From Onchocerca volvulus (taxonomy: Eukaryota; Nematoda; Chromadorea; Rhabditida; Onchocercidae): a stretch of 64,000 nt of DNA. Both the position numbers and the translations under genes were made by a program. Below the pieces are notes generated by a model. The model saw only the letters and a program-made list of their open reading frames with translations. It was not told the DNA's origin and ran no database searches. Position 1 is the stretch's first letter. Each line of letters opens with the position of its first letter. Location: the NCBI GenBank assembly GCA_000499405.2, contig HG738140.1, positions 7,901,560-7,965,559 of the forward strand, written 5' to 3'. Shown piece after piece: positions 49,155 to 61,756 of this stretch.

Positions 49155-51879
49155 GTAGGTTGAAAATTTTACTGAATTTAATCATCATACTGTATAGCAG
49201 CAAATGGATTTATAATAATGGGCTAAAATATTGAAAAATTTATTTTTAGCAATATACTATGATAGAATTTGTCAAAGAAATTTTTAAACCAACATTTCTC
49301 GATATTCGATGAACATGTAAATTTCTTAGGTCAAGAGAAATTTCATAATAAATGCTTGTTTTGTAAAATATTCATTAATTTGTGTAGCAATTTTAACAAA
49401 AGCTAGAGCAGCATTCTTTATTTTGTGATTATGTACATTGCTCCATTGATATATTGATCATTAAGATTAAAGGTCAAAGTGACGGCAAGATCACAATCAA
49501 TAAATCTTAAAGGTTGCAGTCAGCAAATCTTCGTTGATCAGCATAATGATATCATGAAATACTATTTTCTCATGTTAAATGGTTACTAACTTTAATTTCA
49601 AAATTAATGAACTGTGTATTTTTAAATTTAATAATGTTCTCTCGCAACTTCCTCTGACGTCAATACTGGAACTGATTTTAATTTCTAGGACGATCAACTA
49701 TCCTAGCAATTTCGTTAGATGGATGTTTTTGAATTTTGCTGCATTTTCTCTCGCAAAGAATAGAATTGAAAAATCCAGTTCAACAAAATAATTTGAGCTT
49801 TTTCACTTTGCTTGCCTTTCCCACCCATCTCTTCTATCTCTGGAATTTTTACATTTCAAATCACCAATTTCAAACCTATTGCTATTCGTGGATGTGTGAA
49901 TCAATTGTGAATATTCTAAATTGCTGTTTTCACTCTTTCTCTCTTAAAGCAACAAATCCGAATATTTACATCGATGAAAATCTGTTTTTGACCTTGTTAT
50001 TGAATTTCAACGATATAAAGCAATCATTTCAAGGGAATGACTTCAAAATCTTCTAAAGCTGATAGCATTCCATGTTCAGCTTGTTAATTATCTGGAAATC
50101 TTTTATAAGACTGGTAATCGAAATAATGGTTTGAATATGTGTTTAAAAGACAATTAAATCAAGCAATTGATTAATTATAATTGAAACAGTGAAGATTCGA
50201 TATTCAATTTGAGTTCCTACAATTTTAAAATACAAAATATCTTATTTTCGACACTTTCTTATAAATTAAGTTTGGTAAAAAAATTCTAAGAAATCAGAAA
50301 ATAAAACGGATTTCAAGTATTATTCATGATTCCACTTTAGAATTCCAACTTTCAGCTGGTTAACATATTTAATGTTTCCATTTCTGAAAATTCTTTTTTA
50401 TTGCATCATCTTTTCGGATTTGTGAATCAATTTAATTTTTTCAGATTATTTGTAACCCATATTTAATTGGTTTTCATAACGATATGAAATTTGTCCACAG
50501 CATTTATCGGTCGAAATAGAATTAAAAAATTTGATATTTTAAATTCAAACTTCCGAAGAAACTTTAAAATTCGTATTTAAATTTTTCTAAATTTGGAATA
50601 ATCCGTTTCAACATAACTAATTCATAACAGACAATTCAATCTTTGTTGAATTCTTCAATTTTTTACAGCTCCAACAGTTTTCGACATAATTTAATAGATT
50701 ATGGAAAGCTTTTGAAAGTAGCGTAGTTCACTGACTTAATAAGTAAGTTCAAGATTTAATCTCCAAAAATATAAAGCAATTCTGATGAAATTAATTCATT
50801 TTAAAAAATCGTAACTAGAATCAATTTGATAAACTAAGCAAATTTGTGAAGACTCAAAAAAATTCAAATTTATATAGAACTCAATCTAGCAGTTCACCTT
50901 GTTGCGTGATGGTTTTTCATATCTTCATTTTACTACATTTGAATTGGCAATAATTTTTTGCAGGATTTATTCTCAGGATTAAAGGCCAGCGTGATAAGTG
51001 TATTTTCAATGCAACTTTTCTGATTAAAACATTTTGGAATTATGAGTTGCTGAAATGTCAAAATATAACGGAGAGAATGGGTAAATCAAGGATGCATATC
51101 GGATTATTTTTCTCTTCCTATTGTGAAGAGTAGATGAATTACAAAATCGTTTAAATCCGACGATTTTACAACCAATCACTCAATGAAAGAGAAATTTCTG
51201 ATTTGGAAAGTTTTAGCTATTCAAAACTGAGAAGAATACATTTTGGCGAGAAAGAATTAAAAAACGCAAAATGCAACATATTATCGCAAAGATCATGGCA
51301 TATTTTCAGAAGTCCAGATATTATTGAAAATTTTAATCGCATAGAAGAAAAAGTTCAAAAATGCGAATTATAAAGCTCAATTTAAATTTTAAAGTTAAGC
51401 CAAATCTAATTCATAGCAATAAAATTTTTGAAAGCTGTTAACAAGTTATTGTATTCAAGTTGATTGAAAAATAATTAAATTAGTGGTGATAGAGCACTGT
51501 TAATTGAAGATCCGAGGATCACGATAATCGGTGAACCATTGCTGTTATTTCCGAAGTGAAATTTGTTTCAGTGGGTATGATAAAGACTGAATTAATGTTG
51601 AAGCAAAATGTCCGTTATAATAATTATTTAAATTCCTAAGGATTTTGAGTAATAAAATCTGATTTAAAAACTTACAAAAATCGATATAAAAATGATTGTG
51701 ATCGATTCAGCAACTCATTGTTAATTTGTTCATTTGCAAGAAGTCTGTAAATCTGTAGTGTAACGAACCTCTAGCAATATATTAATTTGGAATTATTGCA
51801 TACCAAAAAGTCATCTCATCTTTCCAAATCGTTAATCTGAAAAGAAAAAACAAGTTGATAGGTGCTGTTGGAATATTAG

Positions 51880-54339
51880 ATGGGAAGTATAGTAAAACTT
51901 GAAATTGGCAGTACTGTAAAAGGATGGAAAATTGACGGGAAACTTGGGCAAGGTGCTTTTGGTGCTGTTTATGTGTGTTCCAAAGACAACAAGAAGTATG
52001 CGTTGAAGGTGATTTGTTTTTTTTTTTTGTGAAATATTAGTTAACATTTTGAATGGTTGTTAACTCAACTTATTGATTGAGTTAAATTAAAGAATTGCTT
52101 AAGAAGACGAGCAAATTCAAGAACTTTAGGTAGAAAGTGTTCATGAAAAAGTTGGTTTTTTGAAAATGGAACTTACAGTACTAAGTAAGTTGAAGGAGCA
52201 AGATCGCCTACGACATTTTTGCACCATTGAGGACAAAGGAAAACAAGAAGATTTCTACTACATTGTAATGACTATGGTTGGAAAATCCCTACAGGTCTAT
52301 AATTTTTTTAAATTACTAATCAATTTAAATCACTAATTAATGAGCTATTAATTGATTTAAATTACTTATCAATTTTTTTTGTATGTTTTGTAATAAAAAC
52401 ATAATGAGAATTCGACATGGTTAATTATCACTGATATGAAAAGCAGCATGGGAGTAAAAATTTTTACTTGAGCAACATTTTGAAAACATGAATAATGCAG
52501 GATTTACGACTAGAGACTGAAAAGAAAAAATTTTCATTTGGGACAGCGATCAGTGTCGGGATTAAATGTTTGGAAGCATTGGAAGATTTGCATAATATTG
52601 GCTATTTGCACCGCGATGTTAAGCCAGGCAACTTCGCCATCGGTAGGCCCGAAGTGAACGAACTAAGAAACGTATCGCTTTCTAGAAATCTTTAAATTTT
52701 TAACACTTTGCAATACAAATCTATAAATTGATTAATTAGAGAAATTGTAATGAATGAGGAGAACTTCTGCTACTTTTTAAATCATTTATTAGCTTTTTAT
52801 ATTATTGCCAGAAAAAAAATTATGCTAAAATTGTGACACGGTATTAATCAAAAAAAAAAAAAATTTTATTCGAACCAAACTTTGAACTAAAGTGTGAGTT
52901 TTCCGCTCAATCGCCATCATTTTTAGACATACTTTAAACTAGCTGGAGATCAGCCACAGGCAATTGATAGTTTAGTTACAGGGCTAAACAATAACAAAAG
53001 AGACCAGATTTTGCTTAACTTGATTGATGATTTTCCGGGCCTCGTCCTTCGAATTCAAATCAAATAATTAAATACCATAATATCAGATTCCAGGTTTATG
53101 TTCTTGATTTTGGCATGGCTCGATCGTACATCCATGATGATGGCACGATGCGAAATCCTCGTGCATTAACTGGGTTTCGTGGTACCCTGAAATATGCTCC
53201 GTTATCAGCTCATATATTACGTGAACTGTGTCGAAAGGATGATGTAGAATCATGGTTATATATGGTAGTTGAATTCACCGTTGGAAAGCTACCGTGGAGA
53301 AATATGACGGTGATAATGATAATGATAATCAAATATCACCTGTGCAATAATAAATCTTATATAATTAAGCCATTAGAAGTTATGAATGGGTTTTGAGAAA
53401 TTCACACAATTTGGAAACTTCCAAATAGTAAAGTGTCGTCAAAATCTTTCGAGACAATTAGGAAGCATTTAAAAAAACGATAAATTTAATAATTAATAAA
53501 AATAAATTCTTCATATAGTAACTAAAGTAGGGTAAAGGCTAAATAATTCATGAAAATATTTGCAAATGATCGGAGAAAATAGAATTAAAAAAAAGGAATA
53601 AGCATAGGAAGCAATATTATTGAAGGTATCTCACAAAACAACAATAATAATAACAATAAACAATAACACTACTGCTACAACAAACAATAAACAACAAATG
53701 ACGAAAAGAAAAATTCGTCACATTTCATTTCTGGTGGAAAGCGAATTGATCGTAAAACAGCTTTTTTTTTTAATTTTTTGAAACAAATAAATAAACAAAA
53801 TGTTTGATTATCAATCAATTTTAGGAAATGAACGACATAGGCATATCCAAGAAGCAATGTCGCAAAGATAAAGGCCTAAGAAAATTATTCGGTGGTTGTC
53901 CAAGAAAATATATTGAAATACTTCAAATATGCGATAAGACGAAATTTTTCGACACACCCGATTACGAGAAGATTTATAGTTTGATGCATAGTGCAATTCA
54001 GGATACCAAGAGTCAGGTTCAGCAGATTCACCTGCTCATCTTTCTTGTCAATTCATTACCTTGAAATGAAGTTGAATGAGACGAAAACTTGAGGAACAAA
54101 AAATCTAAAATCATTATATTCAATTCTACCGGTACTTATTTAAGGAATATCCATATGATTGGGAAAAAATAAATGCAAAAGAAGAAATGAAGGAAGAAGG
54201 AACAGGTATTTTGAGCCAGTACAAGAGTAGTGTAGTTGGTGTGCCTAGTAAGCAGTCCACGCAATCCACGCAGAAAAAGATAGCGACTGATAAAGATAAA
54301 CCGGAGAAGGAATCAAACATAGAACCGAACGCTTCATAA
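51880..54339 (+). CDS. TTBK/CK1-like protein kinase B
   Basis: Six exons: 51880-52008, 52130-52294, 52501-52671, 53094-53309, 53825-54016, 54145-54339. All introns lie in phase 0 and the frame closes at 355 residues. P-loop GQGAFGAVY (23-31), ATP lysine K43 in YALK, helix-C glutamate E57 in KMELTVL, catalytic loop HRDVKPGNF (135-143) and DFG (160-162) are all present, so it should be an active Ser/Thr kinase. The segment FRGTLKYAP, then CRKDDVESWLYMVVEF, is typical of the tau-tubulin-kinase branch of the CK1 group, and YPYDWEKI matches the family's end of the kinase domain. A Lys/Glu/Ser/Thr-rich tail of about 50 residues follows. The ATG directly follows an ATATTAG acceptor. It is a diverged paralogue of kinase A 17 kb upstream. 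Substrates cannot be inferred. Confidence 0.93.
53636..53697. repeat. AAC/AAT-rich microsatellite in kinase B intron 4
   Basis: Imperfect run of CAA, AAT and ACAATAA units on the plus strand, wholly intronic. Confidence 0.7.
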
Positions 54340-54430
54340 TATATGCCGCAGTTCTCATTGTGATATGATAGATAATTGCTAGATATAAAATTTAGAAAGA
54401 AAGGAAATTTGCTTAGATAAATTTAATTTG

Positions 54431-54446
54431 AATAAAATTAAATAAA
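54431..54446 (+). terminator. candidate poly(A) signals of kinase B
   Basis: Two AATAAA hexamers starting at 54431 and 54441, about 92-102 bases after the kinase B stop codon. Confidence 0.5.
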
Positions 54447-55445
54447 TTTGAAATTAGAAATATCAATGCTATTGTATGTGTATGTTCATCTCTCACTTCT
54501 GATAATTATTTGAATTAAAAAAAAAAAAAAAAAGAAGAAAAACTTCAATTTTTGAAGTATGCTAAAAAAAATCAATAAGTAAACAAGATTCGTGAATAGA
54601 AGAGAGTAAATAAGATAATTCTTGATGCTCGATCGAAAAATTTCGATATTTTAGATGGCAGTTTTTTTTTCTTTTTACTTTTTTTTTTTAATGTTAGATT
54701 CCTCTTGCTATAAAATTCCTACAGAAAATTTTCGAAATACCCCTGAATTATGTAGAAATTCCTGAAGTGGAATTACATGACAATCACCGATGAGACTTAC
54801 TAATTGCATGCTAGAAATTTCGAGATCTAACGGGCGACGGCTTTCGCTGTTTACAGCTGGGTTATTGAGTGACGGGGGGTTTGACCTTTAGCCCTTGGCG
54901 TGACCCCCACATACTGACAGGGGAGAGTTTCGTCATTTCTAAAAGATGCATAGATCAAGAAGTCTATTAATTGTGGGAACTAAAGATTTGGGCATCATGA
55001 ACGACATATTTCGATTTCCAGAGCGAAAATCTCAAGATTTTCTAACTGAATTCAAAGTTACATTTATCAATAGCTATCAGTGATTAGGATTATTCAAGCA
55101 AACGCAGCCAGTTTTTTCATTTGATTTAATACTTGAATTTCATTTTCGGAAATGAAATTTCAGTTTTGATCGAAGCATTCAGTTGATATCTCCCACCGAT
55201 GAATGTTAATGTTAGCTGGACGATCCACTTCCTTGCTGCAAAAAACAGTTTCTTCTCGACTTCTGAACTACGCTATTTCCTTACTTCAAAAGAAATACCT
55301 TTCAGGTCTTTTGTCTAATTATATTAACAAATAGTTAAGATTAGAATAACCAATGCTACACATAATTTTTCGTTTTGAAGCCAAGCTAGGCATAGCTGAC
55401 AACATTTCTGAGCAACAGTGAAATTTTTGATGGTGGAAGTGAAAA
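54447..55445. other. intergenic between kinase B and ELAC2, with GC-rich island
   Basis: Mostly AT-rich, but 54830-54935 is strikingly GC-rich for this window (CGGGCGACGG, GACGGGGGGT, GTGACCCCCA). GGGGGT and ACCCCC in it can pair across about 25 bases. No open frame or RNA gene is recognisable in it. The final few hundred bases should contain the ELAC2 promoter. Confidence 0.55.
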
Positions 55446-58400
55446 ATGTGCTTAATGTGTTCTTGCCTCAAAATATCGTTTTCAGTTAAAAAAAATCAGA
55501 ATACTGAAGAAATTATTCAAGCTCTGAATCGACGAATCAGTGAATACAGGAAATATCTTTCCAGGTAGTTCAATGCATAATCACAAAGAATATTTTCTGG
55601 CATAAATAACTATTTATACTTAGTTTTTTGAGAATAAATTTTCCAATATTCATATAATATAGTTTTCTAGACATAGTCACAGCACCTATCTTGGTAAGAA
55701 AGCATTGTCCTCCTTGGAAATTTTAATTCAAGAATTGGCGGAAATACAACAAATGAACAAAACAAAAATACCTCCACCACCTAGTATATCAATCGAGGTT
55801 TGCTGTTTGGAAATCAAGAATTTGAAGAATAATTGAAAGCGTTTCTGGTGATGATAACATTAAAGTCTTAAAGAATTTTATAGCATTCTTTGAAGTGTTA
55901 TAAAATCCTTTGCATATGTCAGTATTTATTGCAGATTATAAGCAATGGCACAACTCATCTTAAGCCATGTGTCGTTATTCATACTAATTATAAGGATTAT
56001 TTGTTTAATTGTCCGGAGGGCACTTCACGATTCCTGGCTGCAAATCGTTTAAAAGCTATAAATCTTACCGATATCTTCTTTACACGAGGTAATTTGTTTT
56101 ATATTCGTGGCAGACTTGCTTAGTTTAGAAGTCTTTAAAATTCAAAATATCTGTTGATGTTTGCTTTCATGTGGAGAATCAAGTTCGAAATGCTGCGATA
56201 AATTTAAGTAATCTATGGAAATTTCAAATTGAAATGCATACAGCATTTCAATTTGAAGTATTGCGTTAAGTTTAAATAATCTGTCCGAAAAAAATTTTAA
56301 GTAACACCGAGTTGATAATTTTTGATTTTTTTTTTTCCAAATTTTTGAGATACTTGGGAACATTTTGCCGGCGTATCTGGATTGCTCAAAACACCAATAG
56401 CGTCATCGTCATCCAAATTAGAAAGAATTATCAGATTGCATGGTTCTCATAACAAAACGAAGTATTTTGAACTCCAAAATGATCACAGCGATGCTGATTT
56501 TCCATCAACTGTGGCTACTAAAGTATCTTTTTTAAAATAATTTGTCAGATTGGAAATCTTATTATTGTTGGAATTGGGACATTTCGCGCAGTCAACTGGA
56601 TTTTTTAATTGAGACATTCTCGTTTACTTATTTTATATCCATAATGTTCCTTTTTTTTTAGATGTAAGAATAGTTACGTTCTTTGATAGAATTAGATGTA
56701 ATAGTTACATTTCTTCTTATGTTCTTTGTCGTTCTTTGATAGAATTTGTTGAAATTTAAATTAATAATTCGGTTTGCATGTGGAAGAGCGTCCCCTCAGC
56801 TGTGGCTTTTACTCGGATGATGCATTGATTATACATTTTATACCGGTATCAACATTTTCTGTTCCTCAGCGATCAATGCAGGAAAAAGTTTGCATTTTAT
56901 ATAATCGTTTCATAAGATATTGAATGAATTAAGCTTGAAAATGGAATAAACAATTGTTTGGAATTGAGTTTTGAACTGAAATGAGAATATTTATGGAAAA
57001 TCATGATGTAATAGAACCAGATATTACCTTTCATCTCATCCTATAAAGAATGCGGAGAGAGAGAATCTAAAAGAAATAAGGTTAATGAAGTGCTAGAAGT
57101 CATTATTAGATATGATGGAGTTTTAGTTGCAAATTCGAATCAAAGTTTTAGGTTTGATTTCACAAGAAAAATTTGTTCGGAATTTTATCCGCGCATCCTC
57201 AAGAAAATGGTAAACTAGTGAAAAATAATAGGAAATTTTGGTTGATATAAATCAGGCCTTACCAAAAACAGAAATTGAAGTTTATGATTCATATCAAAAT
57301 ACAGGCACATACAACAGTTCGGTTAATTTTGCTTTTTCTTTTAAAATTTTTATCTTAATTTTTTTAGCTGGATATAGCTTTTTTGGTTGAATTGAAACCC
57401 CCGCAAAGGCCCTTAGATATTCAAAAAATCAAGAAGCTCAAAATTCCTAGTGGTCCTCACATGAAGCAATTGAAGGATGGCGAGGATATAACGCTGTCTG
57501 ATGGACGTTTTATTAAAGTTCGTTTTATGAATCATTGTTTTTTTTTTTTTATCATGAGAACTTAGGATCACCTCTTCGATTACTTATACCGCTGGATCAT
57601 CTTTCAGTTAAAGCGATGTACAGTAATTTTTAGGATTCATTATTATATCTTGCCGCTTCCTTATCTGGAACTATGAAGCATTTAATTCCGTAGTCCAAAT
57701 TGATATGTGCAGTTCAAGAAGTGAACAGATGAATTTTTTTAAAGAGCAATGTAGAAAAAAAATTAAGACATTGAGAATTAAATTTTTATTTTTGTAAGAC
57801 AAAATTGGACTCATCAATTTTATAAAGTTACATTTCCTTTTTTATTTTACTTCAATTAAATTCTCCAGTATCATCTCTTATGGCTTTTTTGAAAGGATAT
57901 TTGACAGTTCTGTTTGGTATGTATTTTATATGAATTTTGTTAGCAAGATTGCTCTTGTGAATCCACCACTATTATTTTAATTTCGAATCGGGAATTAAAT
58001 AAGAACTGAAGCCGAGACTTGATCCCGAATGGCTTAAAATGAATAATGAATGAGGACTTATTACAGGCAGAGGAAGTTTTAAGCGATATAAAGGCTAAGC
58101 CACTGTATGCTTGCCTTATTGTTGAGTGTAATGATTTAAGGAAGCTTCCATCATTACAGAATAATACTTTGCTTCGAGTAAGTGCCATTTTTAAATTAAT
58201 TGAGAATAAAAACATGCTCGTATCAGTTTTCCATGTTCATATCAAATATTCTGTTTTCTTATGTTCATACCAAATTTTTATGCTCATATCAAATATTCTG
58301 TTTTATTTAACGATCAGTATTTTCTTTCTTTAACAGTCATTTATTGCTTCCTTTGTTCATCATGTTTTTGTCATTGTGTTTGCATGCTCATACTTTTATG

Positions 58401-58726
58401 TGATTTTTGAATAATTTATTTTTGTAGGATTACTACAGCCAAAACAAAAGTTTGCGATATGTCGTTCATTTCACCGAAAATTCAATACTAAATAGTGTTG
58501 AATACAAATCTTGGATGGCTTCATTTGGTGAAAGCGTGGAGCATATCATTGTCAATGGTTCCGGTCCCTGTCTACCTCACATGGAGGCTGTGTACCGTAT
58601 CAATGTTATCTTTAATTACATTTGTCCGAAATTATTTCCTCTTCTGCATCCAATAGGATTCAATGGTACTATACAGCAGGTAATTATGACATTTAACAAG
58701 AGCATATCATAGATTATTTTTTCGTG

Positions 58727-58798
<72 letters not shown>

Positions 58799-60770
58799 AA
58801 GAAGTTATAATATAAGATTTGTGGGGCGCTTCTAGAAATTTCTAATCTATTAGAATTATCATCATATAAAAAAAACATTCAATCTTATTTCAAACTTCTT
58901 TTGTCAGTTCTTCTCTCTACTCATCTTAGTTGATGATATAGTTTTGCTTTACTTTTGATTGTACTCTTTCTACAGCCTAGAAGAAAAAAAATTGGAACAC
59001 AAATTATTGTTTTTAAATTTTAAAATCACGTCATGAATCGTCTTTTCCAGGATGATGATTGCGAAAAAATTGGAAATTATCTCTATGTTAGGCCATTCCA
59101 GCGATATTTTCTACGTAGACCTGTCAATTTGGATCCATCACCGCCCAATGTATCGTTAACTCTTACTGATTTATTGTTGCAACTCAAGGAAGACACAGCA
59201 ACTTCTGAAGCCATTGATTTGTTCATGCGCAGTAAGTTAGCAGTTTTTCATCTGTTGGATTTTTTGCTCTTCTTTGACTTTGTAAATGTTATATATCGTT
59301 ATTCTCAAAATCAGAATTTATTAGTATATCAAGTGCAGTTAGGTATTTTTATTGTCGCGTTCCGTATTTCTATTCAATTTTTTTATTACGAATGTAGTAT
59401 ATGTGAGCACAATTTGCTTTTGAAAGCCGCACAATTTTAAATTTGCTGCATCATAATGGAACAACTTGCTTATATCGAAAAATATAAGAGAATCACATGT
59501 TATGCTTTGCAATCTGTAAGCATAGATGCGAACATAAATTTAGATTTTTTAGCATCAGATCTGCTAGAAAGCACGGACAGTTGGCCACGAATTTGTTTTC
59601 TTGGTACATCATCAGCCGTGCCTACTAATTTCCGCAATGTTAGTGCATATTTTCTTCAATTTAACGAGAATTCTTGCATACTTATTGATTGCGGTGAAGG
59701 AACATATGGTTGGTTTTTTTTTTTTTTTTTGTTTATTTCTTTGGCTTAAGTAATCTTATTCAGTCTATTTATTACGTTATTTATTGTTGATTAGGACTTC
59801 GATTTTCTTATTGAGTATTATCTAATTAAAAATTTTCTATGGTTTTAGATCACAGTGCAATATATTACATATTTAATAGAATTAATGTACCTTCCAGAAC
59901 TTAGATTACTTTTTCTTCCACTGTAATTTTAGTTGTGGAGAAATAATTAAGTAAAATTCTTAGAAGAAAAAACGTCGAAGTTTCAAGAACCATTTTTTCG
60001 AAATTTTATTCGTATGAAGAAATGAAGTTGTATATTTCCAGGTCAGTTACGTACTTTGTTTGGTGATGAAGTCAGTGAAGATTTGTTATTGAAATTAAAT
60101 GCCGTTTTCATTACACACGGTCACCAGGATCACTACCATGGAATTTTTACAATAGTTCACTGTCGGAAGGAAGTATTTTTGAAAAGAGGTGCACTTTATG
60201 TTTACTTCTTGAATTGTATTGTTTATATTTCTTGTTTCAGATTTGTCAGAAATTTTCTATTATCCGTTTCAAATGTATCAGAAATTTTCTATTATTTGGT
60301 AATTTTTAGGCATAGCTTACAAACCGTTAATTGTGGCTGCTGGAAGTCATGTTTTAAAAGTTTTCCGTGATGTTGATCGTAGTTTTGCCAGTTATACAAA
60401 GGATATGCATATTGTGGACATTTCCAAAATATTATGGACGTAAGTTTTGATACTTCTGTTATTCATTATGGGAAATATTTGTTTAAAAATTGTTGAAATT
60501 TGTGGTACAAAAGAAAGAATTTAGATTGTATTGTAAAAAGTTCAATCTTCTGAATTCGCTTGATATATTTTCCACTGATAATCCTAATTTACAGACTTTC
60601 TCAAGAGAAAGGAAGTCTAGTAGAAGCGGCCGATTTAACTAATGAAATGCCTTCTGAAATTGCGGGTATAGAGGATCTTGGATTCAAAAGTGTCGTTGCG
60701 GTTAAGGTCGTTTTTCGCTTATTTTTTTATTTCTGATTTCCTAATAATCCATTTATGTCAACTTTTTATA

Positions 60771-60806
<36 letters not shown>

Positions 60807-61756
60807 GAAATTGAAGAATCATCAATGATTTATGTGGTGAATAATTTTAATGAATTGTATTTTCCATAGCCTTCTCTTTTTTTCATTTCATGTATATTCT
60901 AAAGTTTAACAGAAATAATCATTTCAGGTGAATCATGCAAGAACAGCTGTTGGTTATGTATTTACCGATTTGAAAAACCGAAAGTTTGTTTTCTCCGGTG
61001 ACACAATGCCTTGTGAACGGCTTGTGAACCATGGAAAAGATGCATTAATTCTTATTCATGAATCGACTTTTGCAGATGATGAGGAGGTTACTTTTTATTT
61101 TAATTTGGTGATCAAAGCATGCTATGGATAAGATTTGAAATGGCCTTATCTTTCATTGAAATTAAATTTTTGTGAGCTTCCAGGCACATGCTCTGTATAA
61201 GAAACATAGTACAATGAAACAAGCTTTTGATATTGCCACACGGATGGGTGCAAAGAATTTAGTGCTGACACATTTTAGTGCGAAATATCCAAAGGTCTGA
61301 GTTTTACAGTTTCCACGGTTTTTTTTTTCTTTATTTGTAATTAATGCTAGTTAGAAATGCAAATTAAATATTAAAAATGAATTCTGAAATATCACATTGC
61401 AAATGTTTCTCAATTTAACATTGCTTCAGTATACCCACTAATCGAGCAACAGTTCTACTGAATTTCAGGTACCACCCTTACCAGATTATATTGAAAAAGC
61501 AGGTAATGTAACTATTGCGATGGATAATATGATTGTTACACCAAGCGACCTAAAACTCTCCGCAAAACTAATTCCGGTGCTACGAACAGTTTTTGCTAAA
61601 GAAATTATCGAAATAAAGCAGCGATCTTTGAAAAGACATATCCAAGAAGACATACTTGCTCGAAGATTTGTTGATACTCTTGGCGATACGATAGAAAAGA
61701 AAAGAACACCCGAAAATTTAGCTTTTTCAGATTCTGTTTCCTCAAAAATTTCATGA
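55446..61756 (+). CDS. elac2: long-form tRNase Z (ELAC2)
   Basis: About 19 exons: 55446-55564, 55671-55797, 55935-56088, 56350-56522, 56789-56887, 57049-57080, 57152-57209, 57256-57321, 57368-57517, 58067-58177, 58428-58679, 59051-59231, about 59456-59708, 60042-60188, 60310-60439, 60595-60706, 60928-61086, 61184-61294, 61469-61756; roughly 905 residues. ELAC2 cuts the 3' trailer from pre-tRNAs in nucleus and mitochondria. The N-half is the degenerate metallo-beta-lactamase domain (LFNCPEGTSRFL, LTDIFFTRDTWEHFAGVSG). The C-half is catalytic: FLGTSSAVP, LIDCGEGTYGQL, the zinc motif THGHQDHYHG, FSGDTMPCERLV, LIHESTF and LTHFSAKYP. The PxKxRN substrate loop reads PTNFRNVS, with Asn for Lys. Exon 13 has no acceptor in phase with the donor at 59231, so its 5' border is unresolved. 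Exon 5 uses a weak GAG acceptor. The start ATG gives MCLMCSCLK; no clear mitochondrial signal is visible. Confidence 0.92.
56223..56257. repeat. perfect 15-bp hairpin in ELAC2 intron 3
   Basis: TTCAAATTGAAATGC at 56223-56237 is the exact reverse complement of GCATTTCAATTTGAA at 56243-56257, with a 5-base loop. The arm itself contains the palindrome TTCAAATTGAA. Flanking sequence (AAATTTAAGTAATCT, AAGTTTAAATAATCT) is duplicated in direct orientation around it, suggesting a small local rearrangement. Confidence 0.75.
58733..58797. repeat. long poly(T) runs in ELAC2 intron 11
   Basis: Two runs of 26 and 33 T separated by a few bases. Length in this draft is unlikely to be exact. Confidence 0.9.
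60775..60804. repeat. (AT)15 microsatellite in ELAC2 intron 16
   Basis: Fifteen uninterrupted AT units between exons 16 and 17, likely length-polymorphic. Confidence 0.9.

Larger units (their letters stand above)
46021..51879. other. 5.9-kb stretch without a supported gene
   Basis: The 46.0-46.4 kb part has comparatively low AT content and an open frame on the plus strand (46052-46339) that I cannot assign; it may be promoter sequence of the DB-module gene. Another plus frame at 46595-46807 has no recognisable motif. Remaining sequence is AT-rich, with an inverted repeat at 47092-47325, a short TTTAACC tandem near 48300-48322 and a 9-bp perfect hairpin at 49134-49154. Confidence 0.5.

Noticed and set aside
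57152..57209. Alternative frame of ELAC2 exon 7 beginning LISQEKFVRNF.
   Set aside because: It ends out of phase with exon 8; the frame FDFTRKICSEFYPRILKKM fits both neighbours.
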